A stretch of DNA of 64,000 nt from Primulina eburnea (lineage: Eukaryota; Streptophyta; Magnoliopsida; Lamiales; Gesneriaceae), in assembly GCF_022965805.1 (NCBI RefSeq), contig NC_133118.1, forward strand, positions 5,797,057 to 5,861,056, read 5' to 3'. Under the pieces are notes generated by a model. It had not been told where the DNA came from and did no database searches. It saw nothing but the letters and a program-made list of their open reading frames with translations. Numbering within the stretch: position 1 is the first letter of the stretch; every line of letters begins with the position of its first letter. The translations under genes were made by a program, and so were the position numbers. Below, one piece after another: positions 23,434 to 35,803 of this stretch.

Positions 23434-23561
23434 ATGTACAATAATTTATTTTTCATGTATTCATGTAATAATGTTTTATTGTACAATTATGATATGTGTT
23501 ATATTTACATATGTATTTTCAGTAATTTTATTTCATTGCATATTTTTTTTGAAGTTCAAAT
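23434..23561 (+). other. Non-coding gap between copia gag and pol
   Basis: About 128 bp, T-rich and full of stops, between gag and protease. It starts near a GTAGAATA donor-like site and ends with TTTTTTTTGAAG, an acceptor-like site. It might be an intron joining gag and pol, or degenerate sequence. Not resolved. Confidence 0.35.
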
Positions 23562-26500
23562 ATGGAAAATGCTATGAGCAAAGCTGAAGTTTGCATACCC
23601 GATAGTGGTACAACACACACTATCTTCCGAGATAAAAGATATTTCTTGGAACTAAAACCAACAAAAACAACGGTGAATACAATATCAGGTCCTGTAGACT
23701 TGATTAAAGGATGTGGTAAAGCACAATTTTTGTTACCTAATGGTACAAAATTTTTGATCAATGATGATTTATATTCACCACAATCGAAAAGAAATTTGTT
23801 GAGTTTTAATGATATATATTACCATGGGTATGATACTCAAACAATGAATGAAGGGAATGAGAAATATATGTGCCTTATCACATATAAATCAGGAAAGAAA
23901 TATGTGATTGAAAAACTACCAATGCTCCCTACTGGATTGCATTATACACATATAAGTCCCATTGAATCAAACATGGTAGTTGATAATTCTTCGATATTAA
24001 CCAATTGGCATGATCGATTGGGACATCCTGGTTCAAAAATGATGCGAAGAATTATAGAAAATACACATGGTCATCCACTGAAAGACCAGAAGATCTTTCA
24101 GAATAATAAGTTTCAATGTAAAGCATGTTCTCTTGGAAAACTTATTATAAGACCATCACCGGCCAAAATCCAAACTGAATCACCAATGTTTCTTGAACGT
24201 ATTCAGGGTGATATTTGTGGACCAATCCATCCACCATGTGGACCATTCAGATACTTTATGGTATTGATTGATGCCTCCAGCAGATGTTCACATGTATGTT
24301 TATTGTCAACTCGAAATGTTGCATTTGCAAGATTACTTGCTCAAATAATAAAATTGAGGAATCAGTTTACCGATTATGCAATCAAGAAAATTAGACTTGA
24401 TAATGCTGGTGAATTTACTTCCCAGACTTTCAATGATTATTGTATGTCTATGGGAATCATTGTTGAGCATCCTGTTGCTCATGTACATACACAGAATGGA
24501 TTGGCTGAATCATTGATTAAACGTCTGCAAATGATTGCTAGACCAATGATTATGAAAACAAAGCTCCCTATTTCTATATGGGGACATGCAATTTTACATG
24601 CTGCTTCATTAATTCGCATCAGACCAAGTGCATATCATAAATACTCCCCATTACAGCTTGCATTTGGTAAAGAACCAGACATTTCTCATCTGAGAATTTT
24701 TGGATGTATGGTGTATGTGCCTATTGCACCACCACAACGAAAGAAAATGGGACCTCAAAGAAAGGTTGGAATTTATATCGGTTATGATAGTCCATCAATC
24801 ATTCGATATCTTGAACCTCAGACAGGCGACGTGTTCACAGCACGTTTTGATGATTGTCATTTTAATGAGGAAATCTTCCCAATGTTAGGGGGAGAACAGA
24901 ATCATACCGAAAAAGAAATTACATGGTATGTATCATCATTGTTACATCTGGATCCAAGAACAAAACAATGTGAAAAAGATGTACAACAAATTGTACACTT
25001 GCAAAGAATAGCAAATCAAATACCAGATGCATTTGCAGACACAAAAGGTGTAACTAAATCATATATACATGCTGCAAATGCCCCTGCTCGAATTGAAATT
25101 CCAAAGAAACAAATGGAAGATAATCATGATGTCAATAAACGCCTGAAGCGTGGAAGACCAGTCGGTTCCAAGGATAAAAATCCTCGAAAAAGAAAATCCA
25201 TAGAGAAACACGATGATCACAAAATAAAGAATGATGTTTCTGAAGAAACACATGATGATCACAAAATAGAGAATGGTGTTCCTGAAGAAACACATGATGA
25301 TGAAAATGTTCTGTCAGAACCACAAACTGACGAGAAACATGAAATCTCTATCAATTACATTAATACTGGAAAAATATGGAACCGAAAAGATATAGATGAA
25401 ATTGATGATATATTTTCTTATAATGTGGCAATCGACATCATAAATGATAACGAAGATCATGAACCAAAATCTTTTGGTGAATGTAAAAATCGGCAGGATT
25501 GGATAAAATGGAAAGATGTCATCCAGGTTGAATTAGTTTCGCTAAATAAACGTAATGTTTTTGGACCTATAGTCCTTACACCTGAAGGTGTAAAACCTGT
25601 TGGATACAAATGAGTTTTTATTCGAAAGCGAAATGAGAAAAATGAAATAGTAAGATATAAAGCTCGACTTGTTGCACAAGGTTTTTCTCGAAGGCCTGGA
25701 ATTGATTATGAAGAAACATATTCTCCTGGGATGGATGCAATTACGTTTCGGTATTTGATTAGCTTGGCGGTATCTGAAAATTTAGAAATGCGTCTTATGG
25801 ATGTTGTTACAGCTTACTTATATGGATCACTTGATAGTAATATATATATGAAAATCTCTGAAGGATTTAAGATGCCGGAAGCACAAAGTTCAACAGGGAA
25901 TGTTATTCTGTGAAATTACAAAGATCATTATATGGGTTAAAGCAATCAGGTCGAATGTGGTATAATCGACTAAGTGATCACTTGATGAAAAATGGATATG
26001 TAAATAATTCAATATGCCCTTGTGTTTTCATTAAGAAAACAACATCCGGATGCGTAATTATTGCTGTATATGTTGATGATTTAAACATCATTGGAACGAA
26101 TAAGGAAATTCAAGAATTTGTGTCATACTTGAAGGAAGAATTTGAAATGAAGGATCTTGGAAAAACCAAGTATTGTCTGGGTTTACAAATTGAACAAAAA
26201 TAATGTGGAATGTTTGTTCACCAGACAAATTATACAGAAAAGATCCTTAAACGTTTTAATATGGATAAAGCAAATCCTTTAAGTACTCCAATGGTTGTTA
26301 AATCATTAAACATAGAAAAGGATCTATTCCGTCCATGTGAAGATGATGAAGATATTCTTGGTCAAGAAGTACCATATCTAAGTGCCATCGGTGCCCTTAT
26401 GTACCTTACAAATTGTACAAGGCCTGATATATCTTTTGCCGTGAATCTGTTGGCAAGATTTAGCTCATATCCAACAAAGAGACACTGGAACGGAATTAAA

Positions 26501-27067
26501 CATATATTCCGTTATCTACGAGGAACGACAGACTTGGAACTTTTGTATTCAAAATATGTTAATCCAAGTATAATTGGTTATACTGATGCTGGATACTTAT
26601 CTGATCCACACAAGGCACGTTCTCAAACTGGATATGTATTTACTCGTGGAGGCACTGCAATATCTTGGCGTTCACAGAAACAAACGCTTGTAACAACTTC
26701 ATCAAATCATGCCGAGATTATTGCACTACATGAAGCAAGTCGTGAATGTGTGTGGTTAAAATCAATGACCCAACATATCCAAATTTCATGCGGATTATCA
26801 TTCGATGAGAAGCCTGTGATACTATATGAAGATAATGCTGCATGTGTTGCTCAAATGAAACAAGGATACATAAAAAGCGACAGAACTAAACATATTCCTC
26901 CTAAGTTCTTCGCATTCACCAAGGAGCTTGAGAAGAATAAATGTATTGATGTTCGTCACATTCAATCAAGTGAAAACTCATCAGATCTCTTCACAAAGGC
27001 ACTTCCTACGTCAATATTCAGAAAGCACATATATAATATTGGGATGCGCAATCTACGAAATTTGTGA
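23562..27067 (+). pseudogene. Copia pol: protease, integrase, RT, RNase H with stops and a frameshift
   Basis: The open part 23562-25613 holds protease DSGTTHTIF, the GAG-pre-integrase block (WHDRLGHPGSKMMRRI), integrase zinc residues (C...C in FQCKACSLGK) and the core (GDICGPIHPP, DNAGEFTSQTF). The expected Glu region reads QNGLAESLIKRLQ. RT follows with LVAQGFSRRPGIDYEETYSP, YVDDLNIIGT (catalytic DD) and RNase H (GYTDAGYLSDPHKARSQTGY; SSNHAEIIALHEA). Breaks: TGA at 25611-25613 (from Trp), a frame change near 25905, TAA at 26201-26203. It ends with a stop at 27067. Confidence 0.9.
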
Positions 27068-27231
27068 AGAATTGTTCATGTCAACATCAGGGGGAGTTTA
27101 CGTGACTGCACTCTTTTTCCCTTACTATGGTTTTTATCCCAATGGGTTTTTCCAAGTAAGGTTTTTAACGAGGCAGTACAAAACACGTAATGAAGACATC
27201 ATCGTATCATGATCATCATCACAAGGGGGAG

Positions 27232-27507
27232 TGTTGAAATAATATATTTGAATATTGAAAAAGTAATAGTTGAATATTTGAATGTTGAAAATAAGAGTTG
27301 TAAAGTTAGAAATTTGTGTGTGATGATGTAGGTAATGATGTATTTTATTTTTGGATTATGTGTAATGAAACTCTATAAATAGATCTCTCATTTGTGAAGA
27401 AAATCATAATTGAGTAGAGAGAAAAATATTATAAAGTGTGTAGTTTGGTAAATTTTGAGAGTTTGAGATTTTTACTTTTTACCATAAATTTTTACTTTTT
27501 CACAACA
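27232..27507 (+). repeat. 3' LTR of copia element
   Basis: Same length and ends as the 5' LTR, preceded by a purine-rich tract at 27222-27231 and followed by the AATTC duplication. Confidence 0.93.
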
Positions 27508-27740
27508 AATTCAAACGACTTTTGAATTAATTAATAAATTAAACTGAAATTGAAATAAAATAATTTAACAAACACAATAATATAAATTAAAATAATAAAC
27601 AAACAATTGTTATCATTTCGGTTCACCTACCCATTACTCTTCTCTAATGATTGAATTTCAATTTATAATCCATCTTTTTGACGAGATTATCTAATCTATC
27701 TATATAATATATCGAATTATGTTAAGCTAATCAACAAAAT
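27508..27740 (-). repeat. Athila-like LTR relic, right part
   Basis: Continues the LTR from 15014 across the copia insertion. CGGTTCACCTACCC at about 27620 matches CGGTTCACCTAACCC at about 11622 in the other Athila LTR, and a later ATCGAATTATG block resembles that LTR's CGATATTGAACAC region. The end near 27740 is a truncation rather than a clean LTR terminus. Confidence 0.55.
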
Positions 27741-27939
27741 GTCATGCTTCTGACGAATCTTAAGATGAGCTGGCCTGGGCTCTGGCCCAGCCTTATTATT
27801 TTTTTTAATTAGCTATGTAAGTTGGATCATTAGGCCCAACAAAGCCACCCTTCAACACCCAAGCCCAGCCCTTTAACAAGATTTCATATAGCTTTGAAAT
27901 GTAAAAAAATGGATTTTATATTTAATATTAAGACAAAAA

Positions 27940-28556
27940 ATTATGTGAGACGGTCTCACGGGTCATATTTTGTGAGACAGATATCTTATTTGGGTCATTA
28001 ATGAAAAGGTATTACTTTTTAGGAAAAAATTTGTGTGAGACGGTCTCACGGGTCATATTTGTGAGACGGATCTATTATTTGGGTCATCCATAAAAATGTA
28101 TTACTTTTTATGCTAAGAGTGTGTTTGGTTTAGTGGATTAAATAAGGATAGATTAATAGTCCAATATTTATCGTTAAAATTTTAAGTTGTTTTAATAATC
28201 ATTTTGACCCGGTTTAAGATCCAATTTTATGGATAACTATTTGATTAAAAAAATTGAATATTAAACCGGGTCAAAATGATTATTAAAACATCTTAAAATC
28301 TTAACGATATATATTTGACTATTAATCTATCCTTATTTAATCCACTCAACCAAACACACCCTATAAGAGTATTACTTTTTATTGTGAATATGGGTAGGGT
28401 TGACCCGTCTCACAGATTAAGACCCGTGAGACGGTCTCACATGAGACTCACTCTACTTTTTATGTTAAGAGCATTATTTTTTATTGTGAATATCGATAGA
28501 GTTGACCCGTCTCATAAATAAAGATTCGTGAGAGCGTCTCACAAGAGACATTCTCT
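27940..28556 (+). repeat. GTGAGACGGTCTCAC foldback repeats, clustered partial copies
   Basis: Contains two left halves (GTGAGACGGTCTCACGGGTC...) and right halves (GGGTTGACCCGTCTCAC...) of a dispersed repeat with near-palindromic ends. A separate hairpin MITE (28121-28363) splits one copy. Other copies lie at 31132-31295, 33446-33614 and 55899-56074. Confidence 0.75.
28121..28363. mobile_element. Foldback MITE inside another repeat
   Basis: About 243 bp that folds over nearly its full length: GTGTTTGGTTTAGTGGATTA at the left returns as a reverse complement at the right, with inner arms also paired (ATCATTTTGACCCGGTTTAA). TAAGAGT occurs at both edges (28114-28120 and 28364-28370), and removing the element and one TAAGAGT restores the surrounding repeat. 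The terminal TGTTTGG motif is seen in several plant MITE groups. Superfamily not assigned. Confidence 0.75.
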
Positions 28557-29191
28557 AATATTAATTTTTGATATAAAGAAATGAAGCGGAGATGTCTTCT
28601 AAGACACGTCTCAATTTCTCGTGGGACAAAGCCCATCAGAACGCGGGCAATACTATTTTTGTTTTTTTACAAAACTTTACTTATATATGTATTATAGTAA
28701 TATATCGTGCATTTATAATTTTTTTAATATATATGCAATAAATATTTAATTTTTTCATCAAGTATCATTATTCCTTAGGCCATAAAATTTTGATTTAAAA
28801 TATATAGTAATATGGTGAAGTCTTAAGAAACCAAAACTATTCTTTTGTCTCATGTCTCTTTCATTATGATTTAGTATAAATAATAAAATAATATATTATA
28901 AAGAAATGTATGAGTAAAGAAAATTTGTTTCATTGTGAAAAATAATATCCTTTGATTAATCTTGCTTTCACATTACATTTTTTATCGTCTCTATTGAATG
29001 GGCTTTTCAATAATGACGCATGTAAAGACGACACTTCATAATAATATGGAAGATGAATTTTTTGCTGATTTCTTGATATTCTATATTCAATGAGATTTAA
29101 CCAATGATATAGATGTAGATTCTATTATAAATGAATTTTATGTTTCAAAATTTCGTAGGGCACAATTTTGTTGAACAACATAATATAATGA

Positions 29192-29193
<2 letters not shown>

Positions 29194-29255
<62 letters not shown>
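29194..29255. repeat. (TA)n microsatellite
   Basis: About 60 bp of uninterrupted TA. Confidence 0.95.
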
Positions 29256-29258
<3 letters not shown>

Positions 29259-31131
29259 CATACATTTTATTGGTAATAATATTACATTAAGTTCAAGCCC
29301 TTCAAAACTCTAATTTTTGGATCAATCCTTTCTTGTGTTATTTAAAAATTTCGATGGCATTATCGAACTTTGAAATTCTCTGGCTTTTGATTTTCGGTCA
29401 ACACGTACTCAAACTCATATGTCTATGCAAGTTGTATATCTATGTATCATGTAACTTTATCATGTTTTAAAAATCTCCTTTCGTTATCAATTATAACACA
29501 TAAAAACAATTGGAAGTTGATCATGCACCAAAGATACAATAAAAACACAATAACATAATCAATTATACTCAAGAATAAAATCAAATCTTAAAAAAAAAAC
29601 TCTAAACAACTTGAAATGACACGTAAAATCAACACATATCACTATTTTATCGCAATCAATGAAAAAATATTTTTAATCGAATCCTTGTTTTTTTTTTAAA
29701 AGTTATAAAACTTGTCTCGGGGCAACATGAACCTTTTATGGTGATTTTTGAAAAATATAAAATCACTAATAATACAGTCGTTACTACTTTTAAATGTATA
29801 TTTAAATGATAGCCATAAATGAGAATTATTTGGGAAGTTGTGATTTTTAAACTAGTTAATCAATTGTGCCAAAAAAATTTGATGGGTCATTATTATATTT
29901 TATTATTCAATTATTGAGTTTTATATGTTTGTAACTAATACTAGTTTTATTAATAAAATTCATGTGTATATTGAAGTCATGAATTGCTAAATAGACCTAT
30001 ATTTTAATTATACAACTTTTCACTATCAATTTTGCAGATAATAAGAATTTATTGAGTAATTTACCAAAAATAAATTAATATAACAAAAAGAATTACTACT
30101 TCATATCACTCTTTAAATGACATTTTCTTTTGAATTGTTAATACAAGAGATTTGTGTTCTGGCAACGAAACTAAGGATGATTTTCTAGTTTATCTGTACT
30201 ATGTATATGATAAGAGACGTCGCTGCGAGGTACTGAAGTTTTATTATAAAGTCATGATCATTCGTTAAAACCCGTGATATCGTATCAAAAATTACGATAT
30301 AAACAAATTTTATATTGATATCATAACGAAAATTTTGGTAAATATAGCTAGCATATCGATTATATCGAAATTGTACGGTATACCGAGATTCGGTATGGTA
30401 TCGGTATATACCGTTTTATGCTGAAAAAACCTTACATTTTTTAAATTTTATAAATATATAGTTTTAAATATTATATATTTAAAATTTTTATATGTTTTTC
30501 TGTATTTCGGTATATGTCAAAATTTTTAAATTTCATATCATTATCATACCGAAAAACTCAGTATCGTTATCGTACCATACCAAAATTTTAAAATTAGGTA
30601 TTTTTTCGATATGATAATATTAGTATACCGAAAATTCGGTATTTTTCCCACCACAAATCAATAATCATGGTTTTAAGATAATATCATTTGTTAGTGACTC
30701 CCTAATATGTGGTTTCTTTCTCAATATTCTACATTTCTATGGTATTTATATTTATTTATTTATTATTTTACAAACACAAATAAAAAAAAATTCTCTTAAT
30801 AGCTAGAAGAATGATTTTGATTTATTTTCTTTCGGTTGGATAAATGTTGTTTAGAAAAACAACACACATTTTGCATCAAATCGATGTTCGTCACATTTTC
30901 TCTTGTGAATCAAGACTGTGGTTTGACATCGGACGTCAAGTACTTTCATAACAAAAAATTACCACGTATTTATATACGTTCGATGATAAAAAAAATTTAA
31001 ATTATTCATTTTTCGAAAAATTTCCGTTACATGGAAATTATTTTTCGGACGATCTGATATTGTGATTGTGATTCGCAAAATATATATAATAAAAAAAAGT
31101 CAAATAATTTTGGAAAAGTGGGTCTCATGTA

Positions 31132-31295
31132 AGATCGTCTCACGGATCTTAATCTGTGGGACAGGTCAATCCTACCCATATTCACAATAAAAAGTTATAC
31201 TCTTAGCATAAAAAGTAATATTTTTCATGGAGGACCGAAATAAAGATCCATCTCACGAAATACGACCCGTAAGACCATCTCACACGAGTTTTTGA
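31132..31295 (-). repeat. GTGAGACGGTCTCAC foldback repeat copy
   Basis: Opposite orientation to the cluster at 27940. Core GACCTGTCCC/CCTACCCATATTCACAATAAAA and ends of the GTGAGACGGTCTCAC type, diverged. Confidence 0.7.
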
Positions 31296-31899
31296 CTTTT
31301 GGAAATAGAAAATATTTTTCAAAAAAATGGTCATAAACTGGTGAAGTGATGGTAGGCTTGGGATCCTTTTCCCCAACGGTAGGAAACTCACTACCAAACA
31401 ACCCCTCTTTAACCACTTTGATCTAAGTCACTTTAACTGACATTACTCTTTATGTTTACGTGATACATTTTATTTTATTAATTTATTTATAAAAAAATAA
31501 ATATATTATTCAAAATTATATTTTTTTAAAAAAAAAGAAAAGAAATTTATCACGTAAATGTTTAAAATATATGTCTCCATTTTGTATATAATTAATCCGA
31601 ACAATTGGTATGAGCATTCTTATTTCATTAACTCGCATTTTTTTACATCATGAGATTGATATGACATCGGAGACATCAGTAATTTTCGGTGACATGTCAT
31701 CATTTCTCACACACGTAGATACTTCGATAAAAAAACAATTAAATTAAACAAAATGTTAATTAACTATCTAAAACCATAAATTGCTAACAATATGGTAAAA
31801 ATGAAAAAATAATACAAATTACACTACAAAAATTTTGATCATATACTCAAGTTAAAATAACTTAAATTACACAAATATCTTCGATGAGATCGTTTTGTG

Positions 31900-32182
31900 A
31901 GACAAATCTCCTACTCGATCTAATTTATAAGAAAATATTAAATTTTCACTCTAAATATGAACCGTATCGACCAATCCCATAGACACATACTATATAACCA
32001 TCACACAAAGTAACTCCTCTTTAATTTAAACTAGCCACTAACGCGTGTGTCATAAATATATTGAGCTAATATATTATCCATTCATGATATTACAACAACA
32101 CGACACCGAAATATTTTGTACGTGAATCATGAAAGACAATGGATTGCGAAGCTTAAATAAATTTGTCAAACTCAATTTGTTA
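31900..32182 (+). repeat. Duplicated segment, order A-B
   Basis: Block A 31900-32030 (starts AGACAAATCTCCTACTCG) then block B 32043-32182 (starts GCGTGTGTCAT, ends TCAATTTGTTA). Both recur at 33039-33308 in the same orientation but in the order B-A. Confidence 0.85.
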
Positions 32183-33038
32183 CGTTACATGATATAGGTT
32201 TTGATCATAAAAAATTCTATTCTTTTGAAGCTGTAATATTATGTCATGTGAAATAATGATAAATTTCAAGGTAAAACTGTCATCTACAATATCTTTTTCA
32301 GAGTCTGACCCTGAGCCCACCAAGAATCACCTATAAAGTCTCATGTTTCATAAGGATCATCGAAAAACATAGGAAAATACGATATCGATTCCTCGATCCA
32401 TCCGGAAATATGGCTCTGTATCGGCTACTCCCCGGTCGACATCATAAGAACAAATATTAGGAGAAATCTCATCACAAAAGCAAAGAAATAATGGAGCAAT
32501 ACTTGGTAGAATTTTTATCACAAAAATGGTTAACGAAGTTATGTAACACGGGGACTTAAGGATAGATTACAACAAAATAAAAAAAAAAGAATAATTTTTA
32601 TACACTAAACATGAAGAAAAAGATATGAAAAATGTAGTTTGAAATTTTATTTATTGAAGAAATTACAGAATAAAAAAATATGTAAGGTAAACACCGACTC
32701 TAAAAGTCCATTATTACCAAGTAAAAGATTTCAAACTACATTTTGATATTTTTTAATTTTAAAATAAATTAAATTCGTAAGCTAACCAAATAGCTCATAA
32801 GGGGTAAAAAATTTACTAAAAAAAGAAAGGGATAAAAATCAAACCTTTGTAAAAATATCGTGGAGTGAGTGAAGTGGATCACCAAAACAGCTGGCAGAAG
32901 AACAATTTTACCATCTAGGTCGGATCCGTTAGGGAATGTGATTCGGGCTGTCGCTTTTCAATGGGAGAAGTTAAACCATGAGCAAATCTTGGGAAGAAGG
33001 AGATGATGATGATTGCTGGCCACCAAGGCACACGCGTT

Positions 33039-33308
33039 GCGTGTGTCATGAATATATTGAGCTAATATATTAAAAATTCATGATATTACAACAACATGAC
33101 ACCGAAACATTTTGTACGTGAATCATGAAAGGCAATGGATTCGGAAGCTTAAATAAATATGTCAAACTCAATTTGTTAGACAAATCTCCTACTCGATCTA
33201 ATTTATAAGAAAATATTAAATTTTCACTCTAAATATGAACCGTATCGACCAATCCCATAGACACATTCTATATAACCATCACACAAAGTAACTCCTCTTT
33301 AATTTAAA
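33039..33308 (+). repeat. Duplicated segment, order B-A
   Basis: Block B copy 33039-33178 runs directly into block A copy 33178-33308 (junction TTTGTTAGACAAATC), with few differences from the first copy. This is a circular permutation of 31900-32182. Confidence 0.85.
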
Positions 33309-33445
33309 TGTCCGGCCAAATGATTTTCCTTTCCTGAAGTTTCTTATTCAAATATTGTCATTTTGTCGTTATTCCAACAACCACAACGCATATATGATGT
33401 TGATTTCTTTATCCAATTAACGAATCAAATTACTCTCGACAAACA

Positions 33446-33614
33446 TTTATGTGAGACGATCTCACATGTCGTATTTTATAAGACCGATATCTTATTTGAG
33501 TCATCCATAAAAAAATATTAATTGTTATGATAAGAGTATTACTTTTTATTGTGAATATCGGTAGGGTTGACTCGTATCACAGATAAAGATTCGTGAGATC
33601 GTCTCACAAGAGAC
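33446..33614 (+). repeat. GTGAGACGGTCTCAC foldback repeat copy
   Basis: Complete-looking diverged copy, from GTGAGACGATCTCAC to GTGAGATCGTCTCAC, containing TAAGAGTATTACTTTTTATT. It shows the uninterrupted state of the site into which the MITE at 28121 inserted. Confidence 0.75.
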
Positions 33615-34284
33615 ATACTCATTATTCTATTCGAGATTTATTTTTCCCTAAAATATTATTTGAAATTTATATTCCAACATAAAATATATTAATTTTAAAA
33701 TATAAAAATAAATTTTTATACAAAATTTAAAAAGAATTTTATCAAATCATTTCTGATATAATTTGACATATTAGGTAAGTAGTTTATATATTCAAAATAA
33801 AAATGTACTTCCGACTTGATGGAGTACGTGAATATCTGATCTACGGTCGTTATTCGATGAGGATATGATAGTAACCACCTAGGAAAGACACCAATTTTTT
33901 TTTCCAATTTTACCTTCATATTATATTAATATTAAACATTTGTTTTTTTTTTAAAATTTGAAAACACATTTTTTACTTTTATTTATTTCAAAAATTCAAA
34001 TATCAATTTAGTCTCTCTATAATTTGTCAAATTTCAATTTAGTCTATCGATAATGATAAAAAAGACTGTACACATATATCGCGTGTGCTGAGTAACTATT
34101 ATACATAATGACTGCAGATTGATCTTTGTCGAACAAAAAGATCAAAATATATTTTTGGAAAATGTCTTAGTATGAATGGTTGCACGTCAGTTCAAATCAA
34201 ATCTATGAAACGAGCCACGAGCTGACCGACACGTCATCAAAACAACCGGCTACCGCCGGCGGCCACATCCAAACAGTTTTCTCC

Positions 34285-34292
34285 TTATTTAA
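34285..34292 (+). promoter_or_regulatory. TATA-like box upstream of glycosylase gene
   Basis: TATTTAAA about 135 bp before the start codon at 34424, leaving a plausible 5' UTR of about 100 bp that contains a pyrimidine-rich stretch. Inferred from position only. Confidence 0.4.
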
Positions 34293-34423
34293 ACTCCTTA
34301 AACGAACGGTTAGTTTCATCGTCACTCTCTGTGTTCCACATTTTTCTTCCCATTTTATCCTCCGAACCTCTTTCAATTTACCACTCAACGCCACTGCTGT
34401 CTGATATCTCAATATCACAGAAA

Positions 34424-35803
34424 ATGCCTGCGATTACTGATAACAGAACCCGGCCCATGTTGGCACCAAATGGGAACCGGGTTCGGGTCGTCGGAGAGCG
34501 GAGGAGGACCGAGGAGCTGGCGGAGAAGCCTTCTGGTTTACGGTTGAAAGCTTCAGCTGACAGCTCTTCGGACTCTTCTTCTTCTTCTTCTTGCGGTGGA
34601 TTATCTCTGAGAGATTCAGCAAAAAGAGGCTCGAATAAAACGGCCACGGTGAAGAATGGCAATGGGTTCAATAAGCCGGCGAAAATCGTACCCGATGGGA
34701 TTCAAAATATGGCGCCTGCTCCCCAAGTTTGTGTCTCAGTTAAACGTTGCGATTGGATCACTCCAAATTCTGGTAAATTCTCAGTACTTCCCTTTTGATT
34801 TTCCGTTTAACTTTTCAGTATATTCAGAAACAAGAAAAAGACTGTATCAATATCTTTTCTTTTTCAAGATTCAACATTAATCAAACGGTTCGATCGATTA
34901 GAAATGTGGCTTTTTATCCTAAGTAATCTACTCCATGTATGATCTCATGTAGTAATTAGTATAGAAAGTCGTTTCATTCTGTGAAGCCATGCTCATTCGA
35001 TCTCTTGTAAATTCAGAACCACTTTACACTTCTTTCCATGATGAAGAATGGGGAGTACCAGTTCGTGATGATACGAAGCTATTTGAGCTGCTTGTTTTCT
35101 CGCAAGCATTGGCAGAATTTTCCTTGCCCGCCATTCTTAGTAAACGAGCAATGTTCAGGTTTGTATAACATTTGGATTCTCATACATCCTTAGTATCTTC
35201 CAACATGTGCTTGACGATGTTTTAAATTAACCCTTTTTGCAGAAGGCTTTTTGACGAATTTGATCCTACCGCAGTTGCAAATCTCGACGAGGAGAGATTG
35301 CTGTTAATCAAACCTCATGGTAACACATTGCTATCTGAACCAAAACTTCGTGCGGTGGTGGAGAATGCTAGGCAGCTGCTAAAGGTGAGAATCTTGAGTT
35401 TAGTGGTCTGTTTCTTTCGCCTTCGAATCACACTTACATTTGTCTGTGATTCTTGATGTAGATCCAGCAAGAGTATGGTTCCTTTAGTACCTACTGCTGG
35501 CATTTTGTACATCACAAACCGATAAAAAGCGGGTTTTGTCATGCAAGACAAGTACCAACTAAAACACCAAAGTCAGAACTCATAAGCAAAGATCTGATGC
35601 AGAGAGGCTTCCGTTGCGTGGGGCCGACAGTCGTGTATTCGTTTATGCAAATGGCCGGGATAGCGAACGATCATCTCTTGACATGCTTCAGATACAATGA
35701 GCGTGGCCACGATGCCGGAAAGAAACAAAAGGCCCCGCACGAAAAGGCCAACGTTCTTGATCAGGAAGCTGTGAAGAAAACAAGCGTAGACGTCGACGGA
35801 TGA
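34424..35803 (+). CDS. TAG: DNA-3-methyladenine glycosylase I (plant TAG family), four exons
   Basis: Exons 34424-34772, 35017-35158, 35243-35384 and 35462-35803; all introns are GT-AG and the frame is continuous, giving 324 aa. The enzyme removes 3-methyladenine from alkylated DNA, the first step of base excision repair. The first 100 or so residues are a Ser-rich, basic plant extension. The conserved domain begins with KRCDWITPNSEPLYTSFHDEEWGVPV, with the family's Cys and His zinc ligands, and ends with VGPTVVYSFMQMAGIANDH and a following Cys. Between them lie FELLVFSQALAEFSLPAILS and the exon 3 region RLFDEFDP. From memory, homologues have Trp where this has Leu in EFSLP; a TGG to TTG change would explain it. 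The gene looks intact. Neighbours are repeats only. Confidence 0.92.

Larger units (their letters stand above)
15015..27507 (+). mobile_element. Ty1/copia element carrying a nested gypsy insertion
   Basis: LTRs 15015-15290 and 27232-27507 (276 bp each; I count five differences, about 1.8%), target duplication AATTC at both ends, polypurine run AAGGGGGAG before the 3' LTR. The coding order gag, protease, integrase, RT, RNase H is that of copia. A gypsy element (15856-22146) sits in its leader, upstream of gag. Several breaks make pol inactive. Lineage not firmly assigned. Confidence 0.93.
28557..34085. other. AT-rich intergenic region, no gene recognised
   Basis: Homopolymer runs and short degenerate repeats. 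30230-30660 has repeated CGGTATACCG/TTCGGTAT-like motifs, a common plant low-complexity repeat. No protein-coding frame longer than noise and no RNA gene were seen. Separate entries cover the (TA)n tract, the foldback repeats and the permuted duplication. Confidence 0.6.

Noticed and set aside
25059..25323. Minus-strand open frames antisense to copia pol with HHVFLQEHHSLFCDH repeats
   Set aside because: Shadow of a short repeated stretch (EETHDDHKIEN) in the copia linker on the plus strand.
29194..29255. Possible CRISPR or satellite array
   Set aside because: Simple dinucleotide repeats. No direct repeats with unique spacers anywhere, and the genome is a plant's.
32200..33030. Possible small gene between the permuted repeats (for example MGEVKP... 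near 32960)
   Set aside because: No frame longer than a few dozen codons, no splice-consistent model, no recognisable homology.
27940..34085. tRNA, rRNA or snRNA genes
   Set aside because: Looked for tRNA-like A and B boxes and conserved rRNA strings by eye and found none; a covariance-model scan would be decisive.
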